Origin: Bacteroidota bacterium
Lineage (GTDB): Bacteria; Bacteroidota; Bacteroidia; Chitinophagales; Chitinophagaceae
Length of the DNA stretch: 64,000 nt
Direction: 5' to 3'
Assembly (NCBI GenBank): GCA_018266555.1
Contig: JAFEAF010000002.1
Location: forward strand, 90,667-154,666
The notes under the pieces were generated by a model. The model saw nothing but the letters and a program-made list of their open reading frames with translations. It had not been told where the DNA came from and did not search any database. The position numbers and the translations under genes were made by a program. Positions 18,205-26,489 of this stretch are shown here, piece by piece (the first letter of the stretch is position 1; the number at the start of each line of letters is the position of its first letter).

Positions 18205-19305
18205 TTATTCTTCCAACCCGTCAATACACCCATATTTTTTTTTCAGGAAATCATCATAATAATCAGCATTTTGGAATAGCTCCCGGAAAGATCCACCCCC
18301 ATTTTCTTTGGTTATATCCAGATCATAAATAATACAGGAGATCACAATATTTTGTTTCAAGCAACTTAGCACCATTCCTTTTACCCTGTAATTTTCTTCG
18401 AGCAAAAACTGATACAATGGTTTGATTTTAGAAGCATCTGCGGGCATCTGGCATAAATATGCATCTGCTGCTACAAAATAATTTTCGGGATTATAGCTGA
18501 TGCGAATTTTAGCAGAACCCTCTTTTACGCTCCATTGATTGGCGCCTTCTCTGGCCAGCTTCACATCCTTGCCAAGATCCTTTAAAATCTCTTCAATAAC
18601 TTTTGCAACGCCAACGGGTTCCGGCTCTTTTTCTAAAGGTTTTGGCAGGGTCACTTCCGTTCCGCAATTCGGGCAATATTTTCCAGAATCTATATTTTCA
18701 GTCGTCACCAAAAAATCACAACTAAAACATCTTGTGGTCGCCTGTCCTTTGCTGGGTTGATATAATAACAATGCTTCCCGCAGATAATTTACGGGTAATG
18801 CAAAGCCGAGATTATCGCCTCCTCGGATAATGAAAGAATTTACCCCAATGATTTCTCCGCTTGTATTCACCAGCGGTCCCCCGCTGTTTCCGGGATTGAT
18901 GGCCGCATCAATCTGGATAAATTTTAAACCGTCACGAATACGATCCACTTTTGAAATCACACCCTGCGTAGCTGAATAATTCAATCCATACGGATGACCA
19001 ATAGCCACTACCGCATCCCCATCTTTCATTTGATCGTAATGACCCAATATTATTTCGGGCAGTTCAACATTTTTCGGCGCTTCCAGAAAAGCAAGATCAT
19101 GTTTGCGATCGGTGTACCAAACCCTCGACAATGTTTTATTAAACAGTTTTCCCGCAATGGTTACTTCGGCGTTGTTGTCCACAACATGATTGTTGGTAAC
19201 CACCAGATCATACTCCCGTACATAAAATCCGGTTCCGGTTCCGGTTTGTGTAGCTATCTGTATGATGGCTGTCTGATATTTTTCTATGATGTGCTGAATG
19301 TCCAA
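18205..19305 (-). CDS. Trypsin-like serine protease (S1C) with zinc ribbon and YbjN-like C-terminus
   Basis: This 366-residue protein has no signal peptide or membrane segment, so it should be cytoplasmic, unlike typical HtrA. The catalytic triad is visible as H40 (VVTNNHVV), D70 (KHDLAFLE) and S141 (NPGNSGGP). A zinc ribbon follows (C193, C196, C211, C214). The C-terminal 135 residues have the alternating strand/helix pattern of YbjN/type III chaperone-like folds. There is no PDZ domain. The start is two bases after the stop of the upstream gene, so the two are coupled. The combination suggests a regulated protease rather than general quality control. Confidence 0.82.
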   Translation of the reverse strand: MDIQHIIEKYQTAIIQIATQTGTGTGFYVREYDLVVTNNHVVDNNAEVTIAGKLFNKTLSRVWYTDRKHDLAFLEAPKNVELPEIILGHYDQMKDGDAVVAIGHPYGLNYSATQGVISKVDRIRDGLKFIQIDAAINPGNSGGPLVNTSGEIIGVNSFIIRGGDNLGFALPVNYLREALLLYQPSKGQATTRCFSCDFLVTTENIDSGKYCPNCGTEVTLPKPLEKEPEPVGVAKVIEEILKDLGKDVKLAREGANQWSVKEGSAKIRISYNPENYFVAADAYLCQMPADASKIKPLYQFLLEENYRVKGMVLSCLKQNIVISCIIYDLDITKENGGGSFRELFQNADYYDDFLKKKYGCIDGLEE

Positions 19306-19307
19306 AA

Positions 19308-20630
19308 TTATTTTCCCTCCATATTCAAAAATTCAATTTCGTTGGTGAATGATAAATTAAAACCAAGCAGGTCGGCGAACGAAAGGCTTTCGGTTCTGAA
19401 ATTCATGTTTGGATATTTTTCTTTCCATTTCGCCTGTATTTGTATTATTCTTTCAATAATGATTGATTGTGCAAAACGGTTATGGACCGGATCATATAAT
19501 TTTTCTTTGAATCCCAGCGCTTCAAAATAATCACTGTAATTTATCATCATAAAAAGCTGGAATAAATCGGTAATAGCCCGGGGAAGGCTGAAAGAATACT
19601 GGCAATATGAAATGCCGTATTCAAGTATTTGGTTTGCGATAAATGGATAATTATTATCCCGGTACCAGAGCATATTCTGTTTGGCGCCCTGAATTGTATC
19701 CGAAACAGACTTATGTACCTGCGGTGCTACAATTGAAAATGTATAACGGGAACGATACAGTTGCGGAAAAACCTCTTCTTTTGACCGGGTTTTCAGTTTT
19801 TTAAATTCTTCGATCATATCCCGGTTTTTTTCCATTGCTGGTCTTTCATCTTTTTGAAAATAAATACCTACTATTTTTTCGATATCATAAAGCAACCCTC
19901 CTTCCGGCGCTATTAAATAATCAATTTTGTATGCAAGGGCCAGCAACAGGTATGCAATACCACCTGAAAATTTTTCAGCATCAAGTGTGGCAATGTTGTT
20001 AAGCGTTTCTGTCAGCCATCGCTGCAGGTATTCATACTTTATTTCCTTTTCCTGTGTCGGAATTTGTTCAATATGTTCCGTATCTGTCGCCTGCAGCGTG
20101 GAAAAATCTATTACTAATAAATCATCCTGTTTATCCGCTTTCGTACTCAGTTCTTTTAACCCATAATACAATTTACTGGGATTGGCAGACTCAATACTGC
20201 TGTCGAATCGCATACAAAGGCGATCCTGGTTTAGTGCATAACGGCTGTAATACAAATTAAAATTCATTTCCAGCAATCGCCGCATCACGGGTACGGAAGG
20301 CTGTGGCATTTTTGCCAGTGTTACTTCGGCCCGCAACCCGTCTTTATCAAAATTACCGTGGACGATCTTGGATCCCTGGTATAGCTGAAACCTGCCTTCG
20401 GCCCCGTTTCGTTCATATACTACATTCTGTGTGGCATCATCTCTGATATAATCAAAAAAGGCATCGAAGCTTTCGGAATATTTTTTTTCTTTAAAAAGAT
20501 TGTCCGCTTCAGTCCAGCGATTTACTTTTACTATCGGTTTATTGTTATCCGAATACCGTCCAAACAGTATCGCAGGCGATGAAGCAGCATCCTCTTTTTT
20601 CTTGCCCCGTCCAAATAATTTATCCAGCAT
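19308..20630 (-). CDS. Uncharacterised partner of the S1C protease, with YbjN-like segment
   Basis: This 440-residue soluble protein starts MLDKLFGRGKKKED, a basic tail. I do not recognise a named family. Residues about 60-170 (GRFQLYQGSKIVHGNF, then PSVPVMRRLLEMNFNL) look like a YbjN/chaperone-like fold similar in layout to the C-terminus of the following protease. The remainder is helical. Spacing of two bases to the protease gene implies joint expression. It may be a substrate, adaptor or inhibitor of the protease. The 5' side is divergent from dnaN. Confidence 0.6.
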   Translation of the reverse strand: MLDKLFGRGKKKEDAASSPAILFGRYSDNNKPIVKVNRWTEADNLFKEKKYSESFDAFFDYIRDDATQNVVYERNGAEGRFQLYQGSKIVHGNFDKDGLRAEVTLAKMPQPSVPVMRRLLEMNFNLYYSRYALNQDRLCMRFDSSIESANPSKLYYGLKELSTKADKQDDLLVIDFSTLQATDTEHIEQIPTQEKEIKYEYLQRWLTETLNNIATLDAEKFSGGIAYLLLALAYKIDYLIAPEGGLLYDIEKIVGIYFQKDERPAMEKNRDMIEEFKKLKTRSKEEVFPQLYRSRYTFSIVAPQVHKSVSDTIQGAKQNMLWYRDNNYPFIANQILEYGISYCQYSFSLPRAITDLFQLFMMINYSDYFEALGFKEKLYDPVHNRFAQSIIIERIIQIQAKWKEKYPNMNFRTESLSFADLLGFNLSFTNEIEFLNMEGK

Positions 20631-20769
20631 GTGTCAAATATTGTGAAAAGGCAAGATACAAAAGATGGCAGAAGATGCAACCCGTGGAGGGCGCCTATGG
20701 GAAATTTTAACGGGATTGTTTTTATTCTTCAATGCCCCGGTAAAATAATCCCCATTATATTTACGGGTA

Positions 20770-20799
20770 TTGAGCATAATATAAAAATCAGTAGTTTCG
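20770..20799 (+). promoter_or_regulatory. Candidate dnaN promoter
   Basis: TTG at 20770-20772 is followed after 19 nt by TAGTTTCG at 20792-20799, close to the Bacteroidota -33/-7 pattern (TTG, then TAnnTTTG). The expected start of transcription is about 10-15 nt before the dnaN ATG. Confidence 0.5.
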
Positions 20800-20816
20800 C
20801 CCAAATCAATTCCAAG

Positions 20817-21932
20817 ATGAAATTTATTGTATCGTCTTCTTCCTTACTGAAACAATTGCAGCATATTGCCGGCGTCATTAATGCCAATACGGTCTTACCG
20901 ATTCTCGAAGATTTTTTGTTTGAAATTGAAAAAAATAAATTGTCTGTGATCGCCACCGACCTGGAAACCGTGATGCGTATACAACTGGATATTGAGGCCA
21001 AAGACAACGGCAAGGTTTGTATTCCAGCTAAAATTTTGATGGACACATTAAAAAACCTGCCCGATCAGCCGCTCACTTTTAATATTGATAAAAACTCAGG
21101 TATTGAAATCACCAGCGACAGCGGAAAATATAAAGTGCAGGGCGAAAGTGCAGATAATTTTCCAAAAGAACCGGCGGCTGACGACACATCTTCTTTCAAG
21201 ATGATCGCATCATCATTGGTAACTGCTATTAATAAAACATTGTTTGCCACAAGCAATGATGACCTGCGCCCTGCTATGACCGGAGTGTTTTTTGAATTGG
21301 ATAAAAAAGGATTGCAATTTGTTGCCACGGATGCACACCGACTGGTACGATATAAAAGAAAAGATGTGAGTTGCCCGAAAAATGATTCATTCATCGTTCC
21401 CCGAAAACCACTCAATCTTTTAAAAGCCGCTATCCCTTCTAATGAAGAGGAAATAACTATCAACTATAATAACAACCACCTTTTTATAAAACACGGCAGC
21501 ACCCAAATGAGTTGCCGGTTGATCGATGCCCGCTTCCCGGATTATAAAGTAGTAATTCCTTCTGATAATCCTTACCGGCTTACCGTAAACCGAAGTGATT
21601 TCCAAAATGCATTACGACGGGTAAGTGTGTTTAGCAACAAAAGCACCAACCAGGTTGCGCTCAATATTACAGGAAGCGAACTACAACTTGCTGCACAGGA
21701 TGTCGATTTTAATTTTGAGGGAAATGAACGGATGAAATGCCAATACAATGGTGAAGATTTAATGATCGCATTTAATGCCCGGTTTCTTGTAGAAATGCTC
21801 AGCGCTACCGACAGCAGCGAGGTGAATATGGAATTATCCACTTCCACCAAGGCCGGTATATTGAAACCCGTAGATCAGGAAGAAAATGAAGAACTGCTGA
21901 TGCTGGTGATGCCGTTGATGCTGAATCAATAA
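20817..21932 (+). CDS. dnaN: DNA polymerase III sliding clamp (beta subunit)
   Basis: An in-frame upstream start at 20631 would add 62 residues that look non-coding and would swallow the promoter. The ATG at 20817 gives MKFIVSSSSLLKQL, the usual N-terminus, and 371 residues, the usual length. Three clamp domains are present: LPILEDFLFEIEKN in the first, RPAMTGVFFELD with ATDAHRLVRY in the second, and the C-terminal MLVMPLML, which is the conserved end of domain three. It encircles DNA and tethers the polymerase. A terminator follows 28 nt after the stop. Confidence 0.97.
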   Translation: MKFIVSSSSLLKQLQHIAGVINANTVLPILEDFLFEIEKNKLSVIATDLETVMRIQLDIEAKDNGKVCIPAKILMDTLKNLPDQPLTFNIDKNSGIEITSDSGKYKVQGESADNFPKEPAADDTSSFKMIASSLVTAINKTLFATSNDDLRPAMTGVFFELDKKGLQFVATDAHRLVRYKRKDVSCPKNDSFIVPRKPLNLLKAAIPSNEEEITINYNNNHLFIKHGSTQMSCRLIDARFPDYKVVIPSDNPYRLTVNRSDFQNALRRVSVFSNKSTNQVALNITGSELQLAAQDVDFNFEGNERMKCQYNGEDLMIAFNARFLVEMLSATDSSEVNMELSTSTKAGILKPVDQEENEELLMLVMPLMLNQ

Positions 21933-21960
21933 AATTCTTAAAAAAAAATTTTCCCCCTTC

Positions 21961-21994
21961 AAATATCTCTTCTCCCGAAGAGATATTTTATTTT
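21961..21994 (+). terminator. Strong terminator after dnaN
   Basis: AAATATCTCTTC and its exact complement GAAGAGATATTT form a 12-bp stem with a TCCC loop, followed by TATTTTT. The element lies between dnaN and the DUF2007 gene that starts at 22001. Confidence 0.88.
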
Positions 21995-22000
21995 TAGGAA

Positions 22001-22231
22001 ATGGATTTTGTGCCGGTACTATCATTTGGTGATTATATTGAAGCCAATATTATTCTGGGCCGCCTGCAAATTGAAGGAATCAACTGCTGGCTGAAAGATG
22101 AAAACTCTGCTATTACCACTCCCTTTTTTTCAAATTCTATCGGGGGAATTAAATTAATGGTAGCTGCTGCACAGGCACAAAGGGCATTGGAGCTAATTGA
22201 TCTCTTTAAAAACAATTCTGCAACAGATTAA
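22001..22231 (+). CDS. DUF2007 family small protein
   Basis: This 76-residue protein matches the DUF2007 (putative signal-transducing) fold: VPVLSFGDYIEANIILGRL, then EGINCWLKDE, then GGIKLMVAAAQAQRALELI. The length fits the family. Function is unknown. The ATG starts 7 nt after the dnaN terminator T-tract, so it must rely on its own promoter, possibly overlapping the terminator. Confidence 0.88.
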   Translation: MDFVPVLSFGDYIEANIILGRLQIEGINCWLKDENSAITTPFFSNSIGGIKLMVAAAQAQRALELIDLFKNNSATD

Positions 22232-22280
22232 ATTATTCATTTGTTTTTCCTTCGTAAATTGTCATTTCTTTTAGTTGCTC

Positions 22281-23102
22281 ATGTGGAACAGAATATCAAT
22301 TTTTTTTGAAACCCTGGAAGATCACCCGGTATTACGGTTTACATTATTGGTGGCCGGGTTGTTGTTCTTTTGGATTATTGAAGGGGCAATCCCCTTAATT
22401 CCTCTCCATTATAAAAAAAATAAACTTCATCATGCCCTTGTCAATTTCGGGTTTACAATTCTTCATCTTATTATACACACTTTTCTTGCAATATTTATTG
22501 TATTGCTGGCGGATTGGTGCCGGACAGAAACATGGGGGCTCGTTTATTGGTTTCATGCCAATATTCCTATGACGATTTTGATCGGTGTATTGGCGCTTGA
22601 TTTCAGCAGTTGGCTGGTACACTGGATCATGCATCAATCGCCCCTGCTCTGGCGGTTTCATCTTATTCATCATGCAGATAATAATGTAGATGTAACAACG
22701 GGATTGCGTCATCATCCCGGCGACAGTATTTTAAGAGGAATCTTTTTTTTACTGCTCAATTTTATTTCCGGCGCTCCGGTTTATGCAGTGATGATTTATC
22801 AAACCCTGATCGTATTGGCTACTGCATTTACCCACGCCAACATCAGCCTGCCCCGGTGGCTTGATTCCGCAATAAGTTTGATTTTCGTTTCCCCGAATAT
22901 GCATAAAGTACATCATCATTGGAAGCAGCCGTATACAGACAGTAATTATGGCGCTGTCCTTTCCATCTGGGACAGGTTATTAGGGACCTTTTTAAAATTA
23001 AATCCAAAAGATATTCACTACGGACTGGATCGTTATTATCCCAATGAAAAGGATGAAGATTTTATGGCGCTTCTAAAAAAACCATTTCAAAAGCTTGAAT
23101 AA
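22281..23102 (+). CDS. Fatty acid hydroxylase / sterol desaturase family membrane protein
   Basis: TTG at 22275 is in frame, but the ATG at 22281 is preferred (MWNRISIFFETLE), giving 273 residues. There are several membrane helices (LLVAGLLFFWIIEGAIPLI, FTILHLIIHTFLAIF, TILIGVLALDF). The di-iron histidine boxes are HWIMH, HLIHHAD, HANIS and HKVHHHW. Members hydroxylate or desaturate lipids or carotenoids; the substrate cannot be told from sequence. It precedes kdsB by 16 nt, so both may share a transcript. Confidence 0.9.
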   Translation: MWNRISIFFETLEDHPVLRFTLLVAGLLFFWIIEGAIPLIPLHYKKNKLHHALVNFGFTILHLIIHTFLAIFIVLLADWCRTETWGLVYWFHANIPMTILIGVLALDFSSWLVHWIMHQSPLLWRFHLIHHADNNVDVTTGLRHHPGDSILRGIFFLLLNFISGAPVYAVMIYQTLIVLATAFTHANISLPRWLDSAISLIFVSPNMHKVHHHWKQPYTDSNYGAVLSIWDRLLGTFLKLNPKDIHYGLDRYYPNEKDEDFMALLKKPFQKLE

Positions 23103-23118
23103 TTCCTAATCTTGCCTT

Positions 23119-23835
23119 ATGAAAATAGTTGCTCTAATCCCCGCAAGATATGCGGCTACAAGATTTCCTGCAAAGTTGATGCAACCACTTGGAAAAAAAA
23201 CGGTGATTCGCCATACCCGTGATGCTACTGTGGCTACCGGGCTATTTGATGAAGTGATGGTGGTAACCGACAGTGAAATTATTTATCATGAAATCATTTC
23301 ACATGGTGGCAAGGCGATCATGAGCAAAAAAAATCACGAAAGCGGAACCGATCGAATAGCAGAAGCAGCGGAAAACTTAGATGCAGAAATAATTGTCAAT
23401 GTGCAGGGTGATGAACCTTTTGTAAAAAAAGAACCGCTGGAAAAATTATTACAGCAATTTGATAATACGACCGTACGGGTAGCCTCTCTGATGCAGGTGT
23501 TAAAAGAACAATCATTGATAGAAGACCCGAACTATGTGAAAGTGGTTGTAGATAAAAAAATGAATTCTCTTTTTTTCAGCCGCAGTGTTATTCCTTATCC
23601 AAGAGAAAAAAATTTCCCCGTTACATACTATGAACATATCGGTGTCTATGCCTTCAGAAAAAGGGCATTGCTTGATTTTACTGCCTGGCCAATGACTCCG
23701 CTGGAATCAGCTGAAAAAATAGAATGTCTTCGATTCTTGGAAAATGGAGTTCCCTTGCGCATGGTACTTACAGAATATATGGGTGTAGAAATAGACACTC
23801 CCGATGATTTAAAGAAAGCTGCCGGCTTATTATAA
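23119..23835 (+). CDS. kdsB: 3-deoxy-manno-octulosonate cytidylyltransferase
   Basis: This 238-residue protein activates Kdo to CMP-Kdo for lipopolysaccharide. The nucleotide-binding N-terminus is [28 protein letters not shown] and HIGVYAFR are typical family segments, as is [16 protein letters not shown]. Length is normal. TAATCTTG at 23107-23114, five bases before the ATG, may be a -7 box giving a near-leaderless message. The neighbour kdnB also acts on Kdo. Confidence 0.96.
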   Translation: MKIVALIPARYAATRFPAKLMQPLGKKTVIRHTRDATVATGLFDEVMVVTDSEIIYHEIISHGGKAIMSKKNHESGTDRIAEAAENLDAEIIVNVQGDEPFVKKEPLEKLLQQFDNTTVRVASLMQVLKEQSLIEDPNYVKVVVDKKMNSLFFSRSVIPYPREKNFPVTYYEHIGVYAFRKRALLDFTAWPMTPLESAEKIECLRFLENGVPLRMVLTEYMGVEIDTPDDLKKAAGLL

Positions 23836-23839
23836 AAGC

Positions 23840-23857
23840 AATCGGGCCCTCCCGATT
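23840..23857 (+). terminator. Short hairpin after kdsB
   Basis: AATCGGG and CCCGATT form a perfect 7-bp stem with a CCCT loop four bases after the kdsB stop. Only a short T-run follows, so it is a weak terminator or a stabiliser of the 3' end. Confidence 0.5.
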
Positions 23858-23876
23858 TCATAGAATATGAATCGCT

Positions 23877-23884
23877 TACTTTTG
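23877..23884 (+). promoter_or_regulatory. Candidate -7 box upstream of kdnB
   Basis: TACTTTTG fits TAnnTTTG exactly and lies 72 nt before the kdnB start, just after the kdsB hairpin. The expected -33 TTG is only partly matched (ATTTC). This implies that kdnB has its own transcript. Confidence 0.4.
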
Positions 23885-23955
23885 CTTCTTGAATTAAACT
23901 ACAGAAAACACAGTGTTATCTGCGCATGAATCCGTTTAATCTGTGCTAAAAAAAC

Positions 23956-25035
23956 ATGATTATGAAATTCAGAAATTTTAAAATGGTCGGCTACGTGGTT
24001 TATGGCCGTGGTTGTTTTGATCAGTTGGATGAAATCCTGGAGCCACAAAGGAAAAATAATGCTCCCATGATTTTTTTACTGGATCATTTTTTTCAAAACA
24101 AACCATTGGAAAAACGTATTCCGCTTCGGGGAAACGATGAAATTATTTTAGCTGATGTAACATATGAACCCAAAACTTCTTATGTGGATAAACTGGCGCA
24201 GCAGCTGAAAGAAAAATTCGGAACGGTCAGCGGAATCATTGGTATCGGCGGTGGCAGCACCATGGATCTGGCAAAAGCAGTTTCGCTCATGATGAACAAT
24301 ACCGGCTCGTCTGCTGACTACCAGGGATGGGACCTGGTAAAAAAACCGGGTGTATATAAAACGGGCATTCCCACGCTCAGTGGCACCGGCGCCGAAGTGT
24401 CAAGAACCTGTGTGCTCACCGGGCCTACAAAAAAATTAGGGATGAATTCTGATTTCACCCCTTTTGACCAGATTGTATTGGACCCCGAACTGACAGCTAA
24501 CGCCCCGGTAAACCAACGGTTCTATACGGGCATGGATTGTTATATTCATTGCATTGAAAGCTTAACCGGGACATACCTGAATGAATTCAGTAAATCTTAT
24601 GGAGCCAAAGCTCTGGAACTTTGCCAAAAAGTTTTTGTAGAAAAAGACTCCTGGGATGATGACTGTGATGATATGCTGATGATGGCATCCTATGCCGGGG
24701 GCATGAGCATTGCCTATTCACAGGTGGGCGTAGCCCATGCGGTGAGCTATGGTTTGAGCTATTTATTGGGAACAAAACACGGTATTGGCAATTGTATCGT
24801 GTTTGACAAGTTAGAAGAATATTATCCCGCCGGTGTAAAAGAATTCAAGTACATGGTGGAAAAAAACAAGATTGAAATACCCCAACATCTTACCAAAGGA
24901 TTAAGTGATGACCAATTTGATACTATGATTAATGTTTCCCTGGGCTTGAAACCACTCTGGGAAAATGCATTGGGAAAAGATTGGGAAAAAATAATGACGA
25001 GAGAGAAGCTGAGAAAATTGTTTGAGAGATTGTGA
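23956..25035 (+). CDS. kdnB: Iron-containing alcohol dehydrogenase, likely Kdo 8-oxidase
   Basis: This 359-residue protein has the iron-dependent alcohol dehydrogenase layout: VVYGRGCFDQL at the start, IGIGGGSTMDLAKAVS for nucleotide binding, PTLSGTGAEVSRT, then metal-site region GMDCYIHCIESL, GVAHAVSYGLSYLLGTKHGIGNC with the histidine ligands. Its length and placement after kdsB fit KdnB, which oxidises the C8 hydroxyl of Kdo before amination to 8-amino-Kdo. The partner aminotransferase KdnA is not adjacent. A second ATG at 23962 is an alternative start. Another substrate cannot be excluded. Confidence 0.75.
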   Translation: MIMKFRNFKMVGYVVYGRGCFDQLDEILEPQRKNNAPMIFLLDHFFQNKPLEKRIPLRGNDEIILADVTYEPKTSYVDKLAQQLKEKFGTVSGIIGIGGGSTMDLAKAVSLMMNNTGSSADYQGWDLVKKPGVYKTGIPTLSGTGAEVSRTCVLTGPTKKLGMNSDFTPFDQIVLDPELTANAPVNQRFYTGMDCYIHCIESLTGTYLNEFSKSYGAKALELCQKVFVEKDSWDDDCDDMLMMASYAGGMSIAYSQVGVAHAVSYGLSYLLGTKHGIGNCIVFDKLEEYYPAGVKEFKYMVEKNKIEIPQHLTKGLSDDQFDTMINVSLGLKPLWENALGKDWEKIMTREKLRKLFERL

Positions 25036-25069
25036 GAAGAAAGAATTTGGAGATTCGTTTATTTTTAAT

Positions 25070-25171
25070 TTTCAGCGGTTAGCCGAACAGATAAAATATG
25101 TGTTTCCGAAACACCTTCAGTCTTTCAACATTAGAGACAATCCGAATGATGATATTGCATACATTAAATAA
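25070..25171 (+). pseudogene. Possible C-terminal gene fragment
   Basis: Just after kdnB, one frame reads FQRLAEQIKYVFPKHLQ and continues through NPNDDIAYIK to a TAA at 25169-25171. The composition looks like a protein terminus, yet no start codon lies in frame before kdnB. I do not recognise the family. It may be a remnant left by an insertion or deletion at the edge of the accessory stretch. Confidence 0.35.
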
Positions 25172-25192
25172 TCGGGCTAAAAACAAACAACA

Positions 25193-25681
25193 ATGAAAAA
25201 ATCAAAACATTAAAACATAATTGACACTTTAGTAAAAGGCAACTTCTTTGCCGATTGCCCGAATTGTGGTGAGGAAATCTTTTTACAAAAAGCGGGGTTG
25301 TTTGACAATGATAATTTTTCTGACAAAGCACTGGAGCTTTACCAACAACAACTTCATGTAATCAAACAAAGGAAAGAAAACTTAAAAAAAATCCGTGAAA
25401 GAGGAACTACAAAATCTGAGGTTGGGGCAAAGTCTACCAACATTGGTTTTATTCTTGAACGACTTGCCCCGACAATGAAGAGTTTCAGGTTTAACCATAA
25501 CGACTGCCGTTCACTTTTTGACCCAATAGATCATATTATTTTTGAGGGCCTATCGACTAGGGGGCAAATCGATAAAATATTCTTTGTTGATATTAAAACA
25601 GGCGCTGCCCGGCTAAGCAAAAAACAAAAGGAAATAAAGGCAATAATTACAGACAAAAAAGTAAATTTTAAAAAATATTAA
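25193..25681 (+). pseudogene. Holliday-junction-resolvase-related nuclease (PF10107-like), interrupted near its start
   Basis: From the ATG at 25193 the frame reads MKKSKH, then a TAA at 25211-25213, then 156 further codons to the stop at 25681. The part before the TTG at 25298 is real coding sequence: FFADCPNCGEEIF aligns with VVCDCCGEIF at the start of the next gene. The body matches the endonuclease related to archaeal Holliday junction resolvases: IGFILERLAP, DPIDHIIFEGL, and FVDIKTGAARLSKKQ with the D-x-K of a PD-(D/E)xK nuclease. Either a nonsense mutation disrupts it, or translation begins at a non-ATG codon such as ATT 25220 or TTG 25298. Confidence 0.6.
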
Positions 25682-25684
25682 ATC

Positions 25685-26191
25685 ATGCAAAACCAGGTAA
25701 TTGATTTTTATACTTCGCTTAGACAGATTTTTGTAGTTTGTGACTGCTGTGGAGAAATATTTAGTAAGCTCTACCAAAAGGAAAGGCCCACTATAGATTG
25801 GAAAGAGAAAATTGACAAAGAAATATCACGGCTTGACGTGTTGGAAGAAAAGCTAAATGAAAAAATTGAACTTGCAAGGGAAGCAGCAAGAGAAGCGGGA
25901 AGAAGAGTGGCTGACAAATTTGTAAAAAAAATTGATCCAATATTCAGCCCTTTAAAATTAAACCCAAACGACGCAAAAGTTATTTTCCATCCGGTTGACT
26001 TCATAGTTTTTAATGGTATGAACAGTAATTCCGGTGACATTACAATTAAAAATCTTGTTCTTCTTGATAAGAAAAACCGAACGGGCGAATATCAAAAAAT
26101 ACAAAGAAGTATTGATAGCGCTGTTAATAAATTAAACTACGAATGGCTAACTCTTAGAGTAGAAGAGAATGGAAGAATTATAGAAGAATGA
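25685..26191 (+). CDS. Divergent paralog of the preceding resolvase-related nuclease
   Basis: This 168-residue protein starts three bases after the previous stop and shares its plan: N-terminal CDCCGE knuckle, a charged coiled helix (EKLNEKIELAREAAREAG), then KVIFHPVDFIVFNGM and NLVLLDKKNRTGEYQ. An ungapped alignment places D-K-K of LLDKKN on the D-I-K of its neighbour, so the catalytic Asp and Lys are kept while the T-G after them is lost. It could form a heteromer with the first protein or have another role. Confidence 0.6.
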   Translation: MQNQVIDFYTSLRQIFVVCDCCGEIFSKLYQKERPTIDWKEKIDKEISRLDVLEEKLNEKIELAREAAREAGRRVADKFVKKIDPIFSPLKLNPNDAKVIFHPVDFIVFNGMNSNSGDITIKNLVLLDKKNRTGEYQKIQRSIDSAVNKLNYEWLTLRVEENGRIIEE

Positions 26192-26404
26192 ATCGCTTTT
26201 TTTGCACTGGATATAATTGTAATTTTTACAGTCGAGTCCCGGTTTCAAACTAAGAATAACACCCGGCAAATGAATTAACAACGAGCTTATGTACCTTTAA
26301 TCAACAGCGAAGCCGGATTGTAAATTTTTAATTGCCGACACTTCTCCAATACTTCGATACTTTATAAACAACCCTGCTCCCTCTCACTTCCGTTAGTAAA
26401 AAGT

Positions 26405-26431
26405 TTTTCCCTCAACCGGGTGTAGGGAAAA
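26405..26431 (+). promoter_or_regulatory. Inverted repeat upstream of the TIM-barrel gene
   Basis: TTTTCCCT and AGGGAAAA pair around an 11-nt loop, 59 nt before the ATG at 26490. The T-rich sequence after it also allows a terminator reading for the nuclease genes. The rest of the 298-nt gap (26192-26489) shows nothing else that I can support. Confidence 0.4.
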
Positions 26432-26489
26432 TTTTATCTTGCATTTCACAAATGATATCATCACACACCGGTAAACAGAACTTAAAAGC

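Noticed and set aside
20631-20816. N-terminal extension of dnaN by 62 residues
   Set aside because: The sequence is unlike any clamp and contains the likely promoter; the ATG at 20817 gives the standard N-terminus.
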